Shown in pieces: positions 21,803 through 35,287 of a stretch of DNA of 40,172 bases (within the stretch, counting starts at the first letter, position 1; every line of letters starts with the position of its first letter). The notes under the pieces are model-generated. The model saw only the letters and a list, made by a program, of their open reading frames with translations, was not told the origin of the DNA and did not search any database. The position numbers and the translations under genes were made by a program. Source of the stretch: Cladosporium sp. IMV 00045 (taxonomy: Eukaryota; Ascomycota; Dothideomycetes; Cladosporiales; Cladosporiaceae); NCBI GenBank assembly GCA_001931905.2, contig MSJI02000768.1, positions 1 to 40,172 of the forward strand, in the 5' to 3' direction.

Positions 21803-23153
21803 CGCCATGTCTTCGATGGTGAGCTTGTTGTCGCGGGCCTGGGAGGGGGGGTGTTAGTTGATGTTGTTCTCGAGATTCTCTCAATTCTCTCATGTTTCAT
21901 GACATACCTTCTTGCCGAGGTTGGCAATCTCCTGCTCAACACCGATCATGTCGAGAGACTCGGCGTTGCGGACGACGGGGGTGACGAGACCCTTCTCGGT
22001 GGCGACGGCAACGGAGATGTCGACAAAGTCACGGTAGACGATGGTGTCACCGCTACCGGGGCCCTCGATAGAGGCGTTGACGGCAGGGACCTCCTTCATG
22101 GCGAGGCAGGCGGCCTTGGAGAAGGCGCCCATGAAGCCAAGCTTGGTGCCGGTCTTCTTGAGGATCTCGTCCTTGTAGAGCTTGCGCATCTCCATCAGGC
22201 CGGACATGTCGACCTCATTGAAGGTGGTGAGGGAAGCGGCGGTGTTCTGGGACTGCTTCAGGCGCTCGGCGATCCTCAGACGCATGCGGTTCATCTTGAC
22301 GCGGCGCTCCTCGCGGGCGCCAGGCGCGGCGGACGAGGACTCCTTGGACTCCTCCTTTTTGGGCTTCTCCTCCTTCTTCTCAGGCTTGGGCGCGGGCTTG
22401 GACTCCTCCTTCTTGGGCTCGGGCTTCTTCTCTTCTTGCGCGGGCTTGGACTCCTCCTTCTGGCCCTGCGGCTGCGAGCTGGTCTCCTGAGACTCGGACG
22501 CGGGAGCCTTAGGCTCCTCCTTGGCCTTCTCTGCGCCGCCCTCGGGAGCGGATGCGCCAGCATCGAGCTTGACGAGGTCCTGGCCGACAACGACGGTGTC
22601 CTCCTCCTTGGCCAGGAACTCCTTGATCACGCCGGCGGCCGGGGCGTTGACGGCGACGTCGATCTTGTCGGTCTCGATGGTGGCAATCTCCTCGTCCTGC
22701 TCGACGTAGTCGCCGACCTCTTTGCTGAAACCCTTGAGGGTACCCTCGGAGATAGACTCGGCCATTTCGGGGACCTTGACGATCTCCTCACCTGCGCGAT
22801 GCGTTAGTCCTTGGTTTCCTACGTCACAAACACCGGCACGCCGGGGCGCATACCCTTGAGGCTACGGCTCATGCTGAACTGGCGCGACTGGTAGGCGGGA
22901 GACGATTGTCTAGAAGTTCATGCGTGAGTTTGGTTCCAGCGTGGATCATTCTCGCAGCAGATGTCCAGACATACTGTGACTGCAGGGCAGTGTATGAGCT
23001 CCATGCGGGCCTGGCGGCGTAGGAAACAGAGCGCGCGGCGGCGGGCGCTCTAAGCATACTCCTGGCGCATTTTGAGCTCTGAGTAAGGAGGGAGGCAGGG
23101 CGCTGGGCGGCGCCAGAGGCGGCCATACGGCGCAGACATTGCGAGCTCGACAT
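21539..23153 (-). CDS. KGD2: Dihydrolipoyl succinyltransferase, E2 of 2-oxoglutarate dehydrogenase
   Basis: Mitochondrial E2 core enzyme that transfers succinyl groups from the lipoyl arm to CoA in the citric acid cycle. Exons 23153-22975, 22909-22854, 22791-21908 and 21838-21539, all joined in frame; 472 residues. The first 75 or so residues form a basic Ser/Ala-rich presequence. The lipoyl domain follows ([16 protein letters not shown]) with the lipoylated lysine K121 in ETDKIDVAV. The linker (about 155-235) is unusually Lys/Glu/Pro-rich. The catalytic domain starts near [18 protein letters not shown] and ends with the active site Y-D-H444-R-I-L-D448-G. The succinyl type is chosen over the pyruvate type from the single lipoyl domain and the lack of an obvious E1/E3-binding domain. 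Intact; head to head with NDUFB9 and tail to tail with bioF (256 bp between). Confidence 0.95.
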
Positions 23154-23701
23154 GGTTGTTGAAGGTAGTGCCAGTAGAGAGGAGAGTCAAGTTCCGGGCT
23201 TGCAGGGCGTGAGAGAGACGAGACGTGAGGAGGTCCAAGAGGGACAGCGAGTGGATGAATTAACGGTATCAAAGACCGGAAGAGGTGGTGGTGGTAAAGA
23301 GGTGTAGAGGATGAGATGTTAGCGGATCGCCAGTAGCAGGTAGCAGTAGTCCTTCAAACAAGCCATCGCGATTCAATCCTCGAATTGAATCCGAGCTCCT
23401 CCGTATGTAGCCGCGAGATGTCTGGCCTGTGATTGGACCTTGCTTTGCCGTGGAACGTCTTCCTCCGACCGTCAGAGGCAGGTCCTCCGAGGAACACCCA
23501 GCAAGCAACCTCATCGCTGCCGTAGGCCCGTGGTCAGCATAGTCTAGCACAGCACATACGGGCAAAGCACCCAACTGTGAGTTTTCCCAGCTGGTAATTG
23601 TGAATTTTCAAGAGTGGAAATACTGACCAATGTACCAGTCACCACTCTAAACCCATTGGCACAGGCCGCGACCGGCCAAAACTCCCTCAATCACCACCAC
23701 C
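23154..23701. promoter_or_regulatory. Shared divergent promoter of KGD2 and NDUFB9
   Basis: A 548-bp gap between start codons of two nuclear genes for mitochondrial energy metabolism. It contains the 5' UTRs of both. I see no ORF or repeat of note. Co-regulation is inferred from the head-to-head layout only. Confidence 0.45.
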
Positions 23702-24321
23702 ATGGCCTCCAAACCCCAGATCCTGTGAGCACCACTCGACCTCTTGCGCACGCGCGCGCGTACAATGCGAAAACGTCTCTGACAATACATGTGTCGTTCC
23801 TCTACAGCTCTCTCTACCGCCGCTCCCTCAAGCTCGCCCTCGACTGGGCCGTCCACCGCTACGTCTGGCGCGGCCAGGCCATGTACATCCGCGGTCTCTT
23901 CGAAGCGAACAAGCACGTCACAGAGCCCAGACAGCAGAGGGTATGTTATATCATGAAGATGCCCATATGATCCGGGAGGCGGAAGAGGAGGGAAGACATG
24001 AAGAGAGACCACGCAAGCAGTCGCAAAGGTCAAGGAAGAAGAGATCATGTCTTCGTCGAGAAAAGGACCCAGAGCAGAAGAAGTGCTGACGCGCCGTTTC
24101 CTTTCCACAGTTAATCGTCGACGAGGCCGAGAGCCTGCTTGAGAAGTGGAAGCACCCCGACCCCTACAGAGCACCCACCGCGCCCGGTGGAAGCAAGTAC
24201 GAGCGCAACCTGCCCGTGCCATCGACCGAACGTGAGTCTTTCTTGCATTTTCACTCGGAATTCCTAGCAGGAGCATCTTTCACTGACACATTTGCTAGCC
24301 CCACCTCACATGCACCTGTAA
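23702..24321 (+). CDS. NDUFB9: Complex I LYR subunit NDUFB9 (B22-like)
   Basis: Accessory subunit of mitochondrial NADH:ubiquinone oxidoreductase in the membrane arm. A small gene easily missed because of its four exons: 23702-23724, 23808-23940, 24111-24231 and 24299-24321, with introns at GTGAGC, GTATGT and GTGAGT donors. The spliced product is 99 residues. The LYR motif (S-L10-Y11-R12-R-S-L-K) is assembled across intron 1. It is followed by WAVHRYVWRGQAMYIRGLF and EANKHVTEPRQQR, then WKHPDPYRAPTAPGGSKYER, which is diagnostic of the B22 subunit. The last exon encodes only PPPHMHL, with a Pro codon split by the intron. The ATG has a CCACCATGG context. Head to head with KGD2. Confidence 0.94.
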
Positions 24322-26708
<2,387 letters not shown>

Positions 26709-27188
26709 TTTGATGGATTTGGGTGGTGTTGGGGCTGGTTTTGAAAGTTGGTGAGTTGGATTGATGGACTGGAAATGGATATGAGCGTGATGGATGTGTC
26801 GTTGGTGATGGGCGTGAAGATGGAGAGAAAGGAGCGAGATCGCCTTGTTGTGGGCGGGCAGCTGGCTTAAGAAGTCGCGGGGCGCGACAGGACGAGCTGG
26901 GGATTGATTGTGAGGCTTGGCGGGTACGACATGTTGATTCGGCCAGATCGGGCTTAGCGCGGGCTGGCTTCGTGCCTTCGCCCGCAATCACAAGCTGCTC
27001 GCGCCTTCGCTGCCCGCTCGTACAAGAACGTCGCCGTCCCCGAATCTCGTCGCCCTTGACTTCTTCTCTTCCCACCACATCCCACATCACCAGCATCCAT
27101 CGACTTTCATCACCACATTCCATCACCCTCATCCACCACTTCCAACTCACATCAAAAAAACCGCGTCTCCAGACCCGCATCATTCGAA
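26709..27188. promoter_or_regulatory. Shared H2A/H2B promoter
   Basis: A 480-bp region between divergent histone genes, the standard fungal arrangement for balanced S-phase supply of H2A and H2B. A repeated element with core GCCTTCGC occurs near 26970 and 27003. No CCAAT or clear TATA box was seen. Confidence 0.7.
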
Positions 27189-27749
27189 ATGGCACCCAAG
27201 GCAGCTCAGGTATGCGATCCTCGCTTCGAAAACAACGCGTTTTCGACGCGATTCCTCAGGCGCATCCGTTCTGACTCCCACTCCAGAAGACTCCCACCAC
27301 CGCCGGCAAGGCCCCGGCCGGCAAGGCTCCCGCTGAGAAGAAGGAGGCTGGCAAGAAGACCGCCGCTCCCTCCGGCGACAAGAAGAAGCGCACCAAGACC
27401 CGCAAGGAGACCTACTCTTCCTACATCTACAAGGTCCTCAAGCAGGTCCACCCCGACACTGGTATCTCCAACCGTGCCATGTCCATCCTGAACTCCTTCG
27501 TCAACGGTAAGCGCGACCTCGATTCGATCCGCATCTCAAATCGCATTCGGTACTGACATTCATCTTTCAGACATCTTCGAGCGCGTCGCAACTGAGGCCT
27601 CCAAGCTTGCCGCCTACAACAAGAAGTCCACCATCTCCTCGCGCGAGATCCAGACCTCCGTCCGCCTCATCCTCCCCGGTGAGCTGGCCAAGCACGCCGT
27701 CTCTGAGGGCACCAAGGCCGTCACCAAGTACTCTTCCTCCACCAAGTAA
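27189..27749 (+). CDS. HTB1: Histone H2B
   Basis: Core nucleosome histone. Exons 27189-27209, 27287-27506 and 27571-27749, with introns at GTATGC and GTAAGC donors. The product is 139 residues: MAPKAAQ, then a Lys/Ala-rich tail, the fold ([60 protein letters not shown]), and the C-terminal VTKYSSSTK, which carries the conserved ubiquitinated lysine region. No frame breaks. Head to head with H2A. A 9-bp perfect inverted repeat begins within its stop codon. Confidence 0.98.
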
Positions 27750-27772
27750 ACCAATTCCAATTAAATTGGTTT
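27748..27772 (+). other. 9-bp perfect hairpin at the H2B stop codon
   Basis: AAACCAATT (27748-27756) and AATTGGTTT (27764-27772) are exact inverted copies separated by 7 bases. The first arm begins within the TAA stop (27747-27749). It could form an AU-rich stem-loop in the 3' UTR of the mRNA; function is unproven. Confidence 0.6.
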
Positions 27773-28774
27773 TGCTTTCTGGGTAGTACTTCATTCACAA
27801 CGACAATCCAACAAGTCATGATGAAGGGCGGGGTTTCCAAACGGGCGTTGCGCGCGTGTGACACTGCGATGATCACACAGGGGTGTTTGATTTTTTGATT
27901 GGGTTTTCCTCACACCATGGGCTGCTTTTCCTCACCCTATTTTCCTTTTTTTATTCCAACACTTTTTATACCATGGCTATTGCTGCAGAGAAGACAAGGA
28001 GAAGCAAGGACTTATTTGGAAGCAACAGAGCTGCTCCAATGATTTTTCTCTTGGCTTGCTTTCTTCAAGATCAATATGGTGCTGTACAGTAGGCAGCGAG
28101 GTGGAGGCACAGCAAGCAGTGAGAAAGGCAGATGAAATGCATGATCGATAACTCCACAACTTTTTGTCCTCTTCATCTCTTCGTTCGTTTCCCTTCTTGC
28201 AATCGCAATCTGACATGCACATTGAAGAACGCGCGCAACCGCTCAAAACTACATCCTCCCCTACGACGACAAATGGCAGCAACCAGCAGTCATTAAAGAG
28301 CCAACGAAATCGAGGACTTACGCAAAAAATGCACACCAAACGACGAGACGAGAGACCGACGCGCCATTTTCGCGTTTTCCCTGCCAACGAGACGAAAAAC
28401 ATCCGTGCGGGCGTTGGCAAACTTGACGTGGGCCGGGAAGACCGAGAGGCCGATCACGACTGACGCGTGCACTGGACGCGTGTATTGAATTCTTGAGACT
28501 CGTCATGGGAAAAAAGAGAAAATATTAGACCTAGATTTGATGTGCCGGAGCATTTGATTTGGGGAAAACTGCGGTTTGACGCAGATAGTGCCAGAATGGA
28601 AGACACATGCATGCAATTGACAATGCGAACGCCCTCGTTGCATATCAAGATGAAGAAAGACTCCTCAGCCAAAACAAAGATTCCATGTCCAAGAATAAAC
28701 CCTGCTGTCCTGTGCTGTGCAAATCGCTGAAAAGGAAAACTCCCTCCAAAACCCTTCCCAAGCCCCTCCAAGTT
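27750..28774. other. 1.0-kb gap between convergent H2B and ATG4
   Basis: It holds the H2B and ATG4 3' UTRs, a T-rich stretch (about 27890-27970) and short open frames without recognisable domains. No gene supported. Confidence 0.5.
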
Positions 28775-30158
28775 TCAAGACTCCTCGTCCCCCGTCTCCC
28801 ACGCCTCGACCTCATCCACAGCACCCGGTCTCTCCGGCCCAGTGGCGTACTTGGGCTCCGTGTCGTGGACGTGGATGATGGCTCTGTCCTTGCCGGAAAA
28901 GCCGGCCACGGCCTTCCTCCACTCCTCGAACTCCTCCGGCGAGCGCACCAAGAACCCGAGCAGCATGCTGGGATCCATCTCTGCGATTCCCAACTTGCGC
29001 ACGCGGCGCGTGTGGCATGATGCGATGTCTTCAGGCGATGGGTTGAGGGGTAGTGCGGCGCGGGTGGAGTGCGGGTCGAGGTAGAAGAAGGATTGCCCGC
29101 CTTGGTGGCCGATGAAGTAGTGTGAGCTGGCCGGGCGGCCGCCGGCGATCCCCACGCAGTGAGGGAGTTCGAGGGCCGCGGCTAGGGCGGTGTGGTAGAC
29201 GGGCGTGATGCGGTCGATTCCTAGGCGCACGCCGAGGAGGATCAGCGTTGGGTGGAAGGTTGAGGGGGAGTCAGAGTCGGGGTTGGTGGCGGTTGCCAGG
29301 AGGGAGTCGGCGTAGACGTCGCCGTCGTTGGGTCGTACGTAGACACGGAGGTCGGACGTGGGAGTTTGAGAAGCGAGGGCTCTGTTGGATTGTTAGAGAA
29401 TGGAGGTTTGTGAATGACTTGTACGTAGCAAACTCACTGAATGCATCTGGCGGTGGCACTGGGTCCGAACCACTCGCCGGGATGTTTGCCACATGCTTCA
29501 GCACCGTGTTCCACAAACTTGTGTATCGAAAAGGGAGCCTCTGGGTCGTCCGCGAACAAAGCGAGCAAGGCTTTGTGGTCTTGCTCCTTTCCCCAACACG
29601 CCAATCTCGACCTAGCCTCAGCGTGGCGAGCGTGTTGGCGAGCATCGACTGACCACTACGGATCATGCAGCCCCAACCCGTGTCGCTAGTGAAGGCACCT
29701 TGGTTGGCAAGACTCCGGAGCTTTGTTGAGAAGGACATGGCTGACGTAGCTGCTGGGTCGCTCGACTTGGGTATAGGCGGGAAATTGCTGCGGTAGGTGA
29801 GCCATACGCGTGATTCCAGATCGTCGAGGAACTCTGCAGGCCAGCCAAGCGCCTCTTCCTCTGCCCTTGACAGATCGGCCTGGCTTTTGGTGGTCAAGTC
29901 GTCCTTGGTCTGCGTCGTTGCATCTTCGGCCTTACCGTCCGGCGTAGTAGCAACAGCAGAATCGGGGTGCGACACATTGGATTCAGAAGCGGTGGGTGAA
30001 GAGGCGTTGGAAGGCTTGGACGTGCGGGTATGCTGGTAGCGAGAATCGTATGAGCGACCAAGACACCAGATTTGTGACTGATCTTCATTACGAGGAAGAG
30101 GGTCCCAGAAGTACTGGACGACCTTTTTGCTGAAGCGAGAGAAGTCGTTGTTGGCCAT
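28775..30158 (-). CDS. ATG4: Autophagy cysteine protease ATG4, one frame break
   Basis: Cytosolic C54 protease that processes ATG8 and later releases it from phosphatidylethanolamine. Exons 30158-29438 and 29381-28775, intron GTGAGT...CTAACA...ACAG. The start [20 protein letters not shown] is typical. The catalytic cysteine is C164 in [13 protein letters not shown], and D343 and H345 are in FYLDPHS; the middle of the fold ([20 protein letters not shown]) is well kept. The frame breaks at about 29591-29594, a run of four C (G on the coding strand): upstream reads DWRVGER, and downstream family sequence ([20 protein letters not shown]) continues in the next frame. One added G restores it, giving 442 residues. 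Without this the catalytic Asp and His are lost. An N-terminal Ser/Thr-rich insert (about 45-100) is variable in the family. Head to head with the SQS1-like gene. Confidence 0.92.
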
Positions 30159-30913
30159 GGCTGAGGAAGAGCGCAGCCGTGGAGGAAGAGAGAGCTTGAG
30201 GATGTCACAAAGGTATTGGAGAGGCAGAGAGAAATCAAGTGGAGAGAGGTCACAGGATGTCGTGTGAGTTGGTGAGCATGTGCCGCAGTCAGAGCACAGG
30301 TAGGTAGTAGGAGGTATGTGGCGTGTGAGGATGGTATTGACTAGGCGGGGGAATGTCGACGCAACTGGAGGGGACACTTCAAGGTGATTAGTTAGTCGAA
30401 AGCATGACAAGAAAGAGTAGCAAGCGGTGGCAGATGTCGAGGCGTGACACGAGCAAACTGGTTGATAGAAAGGAAGATAGGTGGATAGCCAGACAGAGAC
30501 AGATCAGGTTGATGGGTGTGGGTAACAGGTGCCTGGAGTCAGATGGCGATGCCACCAAGTCCCCCACCTCTCCCTCACACATCACATCACTCTCACTCAC
30601 TCACTGACGCAGGGTCGAGCTTATCGATAAGCCGCGAGTCTATCTCTGGCTCAAAGATCTCCACGCTTCTCGTCATTCGATGACAGCCGCGTGTGGCCCT
30701 TGATTCGCCTTTGTTCCTCCAACACCTCTCGTCTTCCTCAACTTCCGACACTTTTTCCCTTTGCCTCTCCCCTCCCTCACTGTCGCTCCCCTCTCCATAC
30801 ATCCTCGTACAGGTGCCGGTCGCCTGCTCCTCACTCCGCATCACTCAATCCTCACTCTTCGCATTTCCGCCATACCCATCTCCGACCGCGCGCACGTCCG
30901 TCGCCACCACAAC
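30159..30913. promoter_or_regulatory. Divergent promoter region of ATG4 and the SQS1-like gene
   Basis: A 755-bp gap between start codons. It is pyrimidine-rich toward the SQS1-like side (about 30710-30900) and has a short TCAC repeat near 30590-30604. No functional link between the two genes is apparent. Confidence 0.4.
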
Positions 30914-33850
30914 ATGCCGAAAAAGAAGGGATCTAAGGTACAAGGCAGGGCAAAACAGAAGGTCAAGGCGCAGATGCCTCTTCTGGTGGAAAGCCGCCAT
31001 GGATGAAGAAGTTCGCTCGCAGCTTCGATGATGGTTGGTTCTCCCATTCCCTTCATCACATGCAAATCCAGCACATTCACATGAACATTCTCGATCCCTC
31101 CAAAAGTTCCACTGCTTACTGAGATATTCTCCCACCAGACTCCGATGACAACGACGGACCAACATTTCGCGGTTTTGCACAACGCTCCGGCCAATTCACC
31201 CCCGCGCGCGATCCTGGACTCAAACTACGACACCAAGCCATTTCTTTCGTCAGCGCCGGCACAAACACACCCATTGAGAAAGAGGTCAAAGAACCCAAGG
31301 AGGAGGAGATCGTCGCTGCACTAGTCGGAGACGACGCAGAAGAAGAAGAAGAAATCCAGGACAGCACAATGCAAGATACCATGGTTGATGACGTCGACGA
31401 TTCGACCACCTTGGAGGCCACAATGGTCACCGACACCGATGTCGAGATCTCAAAAGGCACCAAAGCCATGCACATTCACGAGCACACACACGAGCAGTCG
31501 AGCCGCCAATTGCTGCACTCGACGGCACAGCAGATCCACTCCCAGACAGCGCCGCTGTACCTCTGAGCAAACCTCCCACACCCCCACAAGAAACACTGCC
31601 TTTCGTCATCGACACAGAAGGCGATCCCTCGCTCAGCCGACCTGCCAAAACAAAGCCCGAGATCCCAGCGCGCCCTGCGTCGCCGACACCGTCAGACTCA
31701 AGCGAGGAGGTCATCTTTTCCACGGGCGTAACAAGCCCAAAGTTGTGGACGACCCGATCGTATCCTCGCGCAACACATCTATTCCTCAGCAGCCGCCGAA
31801 GCCTCCAGTCCACAAGCAACCCATTCAGAAGGCTCCTGCCACACAGCCAACGCCGCAGCGTCAGACCAACGAGGCGCACGTAACAGACGAACTTCTCGCA
31901 GCACTCCTGGGCGATCAGCCTGCACGTCAAGCCCCTACCAGCACAGAAGCCCACGGCTGGGGCGCAAAGCCACCGAAATGGGATCAGCAGGTTCAAAGCA
32001 CAGATCAAGCATTCACTCCTGCGCCACCTGGCTCATGGTGGAAGAACAAGGGCGTGCCGAGACCCGACCTGGATCTTCCACAAGCCGAGAAGTCAGCTCT
32101 GGATGCCGCTGCACCCAGGGCCACAAAGGTAGCGTTTGCCGGACAAGAGAAAGAGAATGGCGCGGAGGAGACCATTGCATCCCTACAAGCCGAGTGGGAT
32201 CGCACACGACGCCAGAAGAAGCAAGCAAAGCGGACGCAGCAGGCGCAGCAACAGGAAGATGACGACGGCTTTGAGGATATCGAGGAGGAGGACGATGCCA
32301 ACGCCGCCAACGCTGCTAAGAAGGCCCTCGCACTGGATCTAGGCATGAAAACAAGCAGACGTGGGAAGCGTGGTCGAAAACGGTCAAACAAGCTCCTTCG
32401 AGACTTACAGTCCGACCAGACCGACGATGATGAAGCTGCTTACAACGATTACATGGAGAACCTCAAGGCACAGCTTGAAGCTGACGAGGAGCTAGACATC
32501 CCCAGCATCCGCACCGCTGAAGGAGGACCTTCTATGGTTGTTAACGGCCAGGCGATCGACGAGGACGATGTCATGGACCAAGCCACGCGTCAAGCCAACT
32601 TCGACGAACTGCGAATGATGGATACTGATTCTGAGACGGATGACGACGAGATCGGCCAAGACATTGACGACTTCGAAGACGACGACGAGGATGCTTCCGA
32701 CTTCGACTCCACAGACTTGGAGGAAGAACTTGAGTACAACGAGAGAGAGCAATGGGAGGACGAGGACGACCTCCGTCAACGGCGCCTTGACGCCATGGAC
32801 GACGAGACCCTCGCTCGCTTATGGGCCAAGCAGGCTGAGATGGGCATTAGTGATGACGACTTGTAATCGACGACGGCACTGGCATGGACGTGGACGACCT
32901 GGATGGCTTCGGTGATCTCGACGACGCCAGAGCCGGACTGGCGTCCCTCGCCAACTCCTCTTTCGGCCAGACAAGCAAGCGCAGCAGCAACAAGAAACGC
33001 GGCGACTTCAACTTCCCCAACGCCTCCGCACTCGCCGACACAGTCGACCAATACGGCGACGCCGGCTTCGACATCATGGACTTCGACCGCCCCAGTCTCC
33101 GCCCCAAGCGCGGCAAGAAGAGCAAGATGCCACCCGAACTGGAAGCTCTCTCCGACGACGAACTCCGCGACGAAGTGCTCGGCCAATGGACCAACGACCG
33201 CGACAAGAAGCGACTCAAGAAAGCCGAGCGCGAAGAGCTGCGCATGCAAGGCCTGCTCGGCAGCACGATCAGCAAGAAGGGCAAAGCGGACCTCGGCCAA
33301 AAATACCTGCAAGGCATGACCATCCCGCAAGTCCACGACGAGCTGCGCATCTTCCTCCAAGACGACGGCAAGACCACCCGCTCCTTCCCGCCCATGGACA
33401 AGGAGGACCGCAAGGCCCTGCACGAGATCGCCAACGCCCTCAACCTGAAGTCTAAGAGCATCGGCACGGGCAAAAACCGCTCTCCCGTCTTTACAAAACC
33501 ACCCGCACCCCGCCGTACTCCGACGCGACTTTCCGCCGCGTCACGTCCGCCGCCAACAGGGGCTTCCTCAAAAACTCGGCTTTCAAGGGCAAGAAGCCCA
33601 AGGGCGGCGCGGTCCCCGGGGAGGCCAGAAGGGCGGCAAGGGCCGCGGTGCCGATACCAGTTCGACGGGTCTGCGCCACGGCGACGTCGTCGGCGGAGGC
33701 GCCAAGGAGATCGGAAGGGAGAATTTCGGCCACAGGCTCATGGAGAAGATGGGCTGGCAGAAGGGCACGGCGCTGGGCAAGGAGGGCAGTTCCGGTTTGC
33801 TCACGCCTGTCGAGCAGGTCATGAGGACGGGGAGGAGTGGGTTGGGATGA
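30914..33850 (+). CDS. SQS1: SQS1-like R3H and G-patch protein, six apparent one-base losses
   Basis: In yeast, Sqs1/Pfa1 is a G-patch cofactor of the helicase Prp43 in ribosome assembly and splicing. Exon 1 is 30914-31033 and exon 2 is 31139-33850. Order of the product: basic N-terminus (MPKKKGSK), FARSFDD, acidic low-complexity segments, conserved QATRQANFDELRMMD and GLGNWELL-like acidic middle regions, an R3H region (DRKALHEIANALNLKSKSIG), and a C-terminal G-patch (GHRLMEKMGWQKGTALGKEG, then GLLTPVEQV). The frame changes at about 30964-30970, 31538-31544, 31724-31728, 32863-32868, 33487-33493 and 33606-33621. Each is explained by one missing base; with all six restored the length closes exactly at 945 residues. 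The intron donor is the weak GTTGGT. As it stands the gene cannot give a full product. The symbol rests on the R3H plus G-patch layout. Confidence 0.8.
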
Positions 33851-35287
33851 GCTGAGGGTGTTTTTGCACTGGTACGCCTTGCCTGCCGGCCCTTCCCTTT
33901 CCTGCTGTGGTGTGCTGTAGGAGTAGCTCCGAGGAGATAAAGCCATAAAATGAAACCAGGAAATGTACACCATTCAATTCTCGAGATATCGATCGTGAGC
34001 TCCAAAGTGAGACAACGTGTGGGCTGCTGTGCAAATAACCCCAACCCCAACCCTCCGCGCTGCCCGAAAGCTCACTTGGGGTAAGTAGGGTTAGGGTCAC
34101 TCGCTCGACAACAACATCTCCCGCCCCGACTGGTATCTTCGCAATTTTGAACTTCTCGTGGCATTCAGTGTGCTTTTAAATTAACTCTACTGTATTTACA
34201 TGCAATAAAGGCGATGTGGTGCGATTCCCGATTCTGAGGATCACTCGTGTTCGAAGCTCCATGTACCACCTACTCCATGCAACACCAACAACCAATGACT
34301 GAAGACAAAGCAACACCAAGAAAAACCCACAAAAGACCAACAAGACAAACCCGAGCCAGTCATCATAATCATTCGATAATGTATGTCCATGCCCTCGATC
34401 ACAAAACACACACCTCGCATATGAGCGCGCGGCAAACTGGCCCGTGCGCAGCATTGCGGATCAAGTGCTCGCGAGTCCCTCTGCGAGCGATATGTGCACT
34501 GCACACCATGCTGATTGGGAGGCATTGGGCTCACAGTCGGTGACTGAACGAGCGAGGAAGTCGGCTGACGAACGTGGAAGATCGAAAGGCTGACGACGAG
34601 GCTGGAGGGAGCCAAGAAGAGGGGATTGAGAATAGAGAGAAACGAGAAGAAGACAAGAGAGCGATGTTGAGAGAGAGAGAGAGGGTGAGATGTCAGCACT
34701 GCATGTACTGGTACTGCTGCTGCTGTATGGATTCACTTTGGTCGTTTACAACGGTTACTCTAAGATGGCAGGTTGTGTATATGACACACAACCGGAACAC
34801 ATGTGATGGCTCCAATCAACGAGCAAGGAAGAAACGTGTCTGGAATACGTGAGGATGTATAGAAAGATTATCGGGTTCGTAAGGGGATTAGATTATGACG
34901 ATAAGTACTGTAAATTCTAAGAGATTCGTCGTTAAGAAGGTTGATATAGTATCTCGGTTGGCGAGGAACACCGCCGTGGTTTCCTCGGTTGACTGAGTCG
35001 GATAGCGGATGGTACCATGGTAATGAGCATGGTCGTGTCGTATTGTCGCCAGACGACGGTTATCGACCGGCAGAGGCGCGTTGCCCTAACAGTCGGTCGG
35101 ACCGTTCGTCGGACGACAAGTACTCGTAGTGGCCTGACGGTATGGTGACGGTGGTCCTCCGCCCTTGTCTTCAGCAATGACCACCGCAGCAAGAGGTGTC
35201 CCTGTCAGACAGCCTGCGAAGGCCATGGGAACTGTCCAAGTCGACAAGACGAGGGCGTGAGATGGAATGAATAGCCGAACAGCATCC
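33851..35287. other. 1.4-kb gap between convergent SQS1-like and phosphotransferase-fold genes
   Basis: It contains opposed telomere-like repeats (34036-34096), GA-rich sequence (about 34570-34690) and AT-rich stretches. Short open frames only; no gene supported. Confidence 0.5.
34036..34096. repeat. Opposed telomere-like repeats
   Basis: TAACCCCAACCCCAACCCT at 34036-34054 is followed, after a spacer of about 31 bp, by TAGGGTTAGGG at 34086-34096 on the same strand. The two are inverted copies of telomere-like units and can pair over about 10 bp. Confidence 0.7.

Noticed and set aside
21440..22807. Plus-strand open frame of 455 codons over KGD2
   Set aside because: It is antisense to a clearly recognised four-exon gene, runs through its introns, and its Leu/Gly-rich product is the complement of the Lys/Glu-rich linker.
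21539..23153. Pyruvate dehydrogenase E2 as the identity of the KGD2 gene
   Set aside because: There is a single lipoyl domain, no obvious E1/E3-binding domain, and the active-site context [12 protein letters not shown] is of the succinyltransferase type.
34200..34240. Possible tRNA from a GGTGCGATTCCCG-like stretch
   Set aside because: No matching acceptor stem, D-arm or anticodon arm can be built around it.
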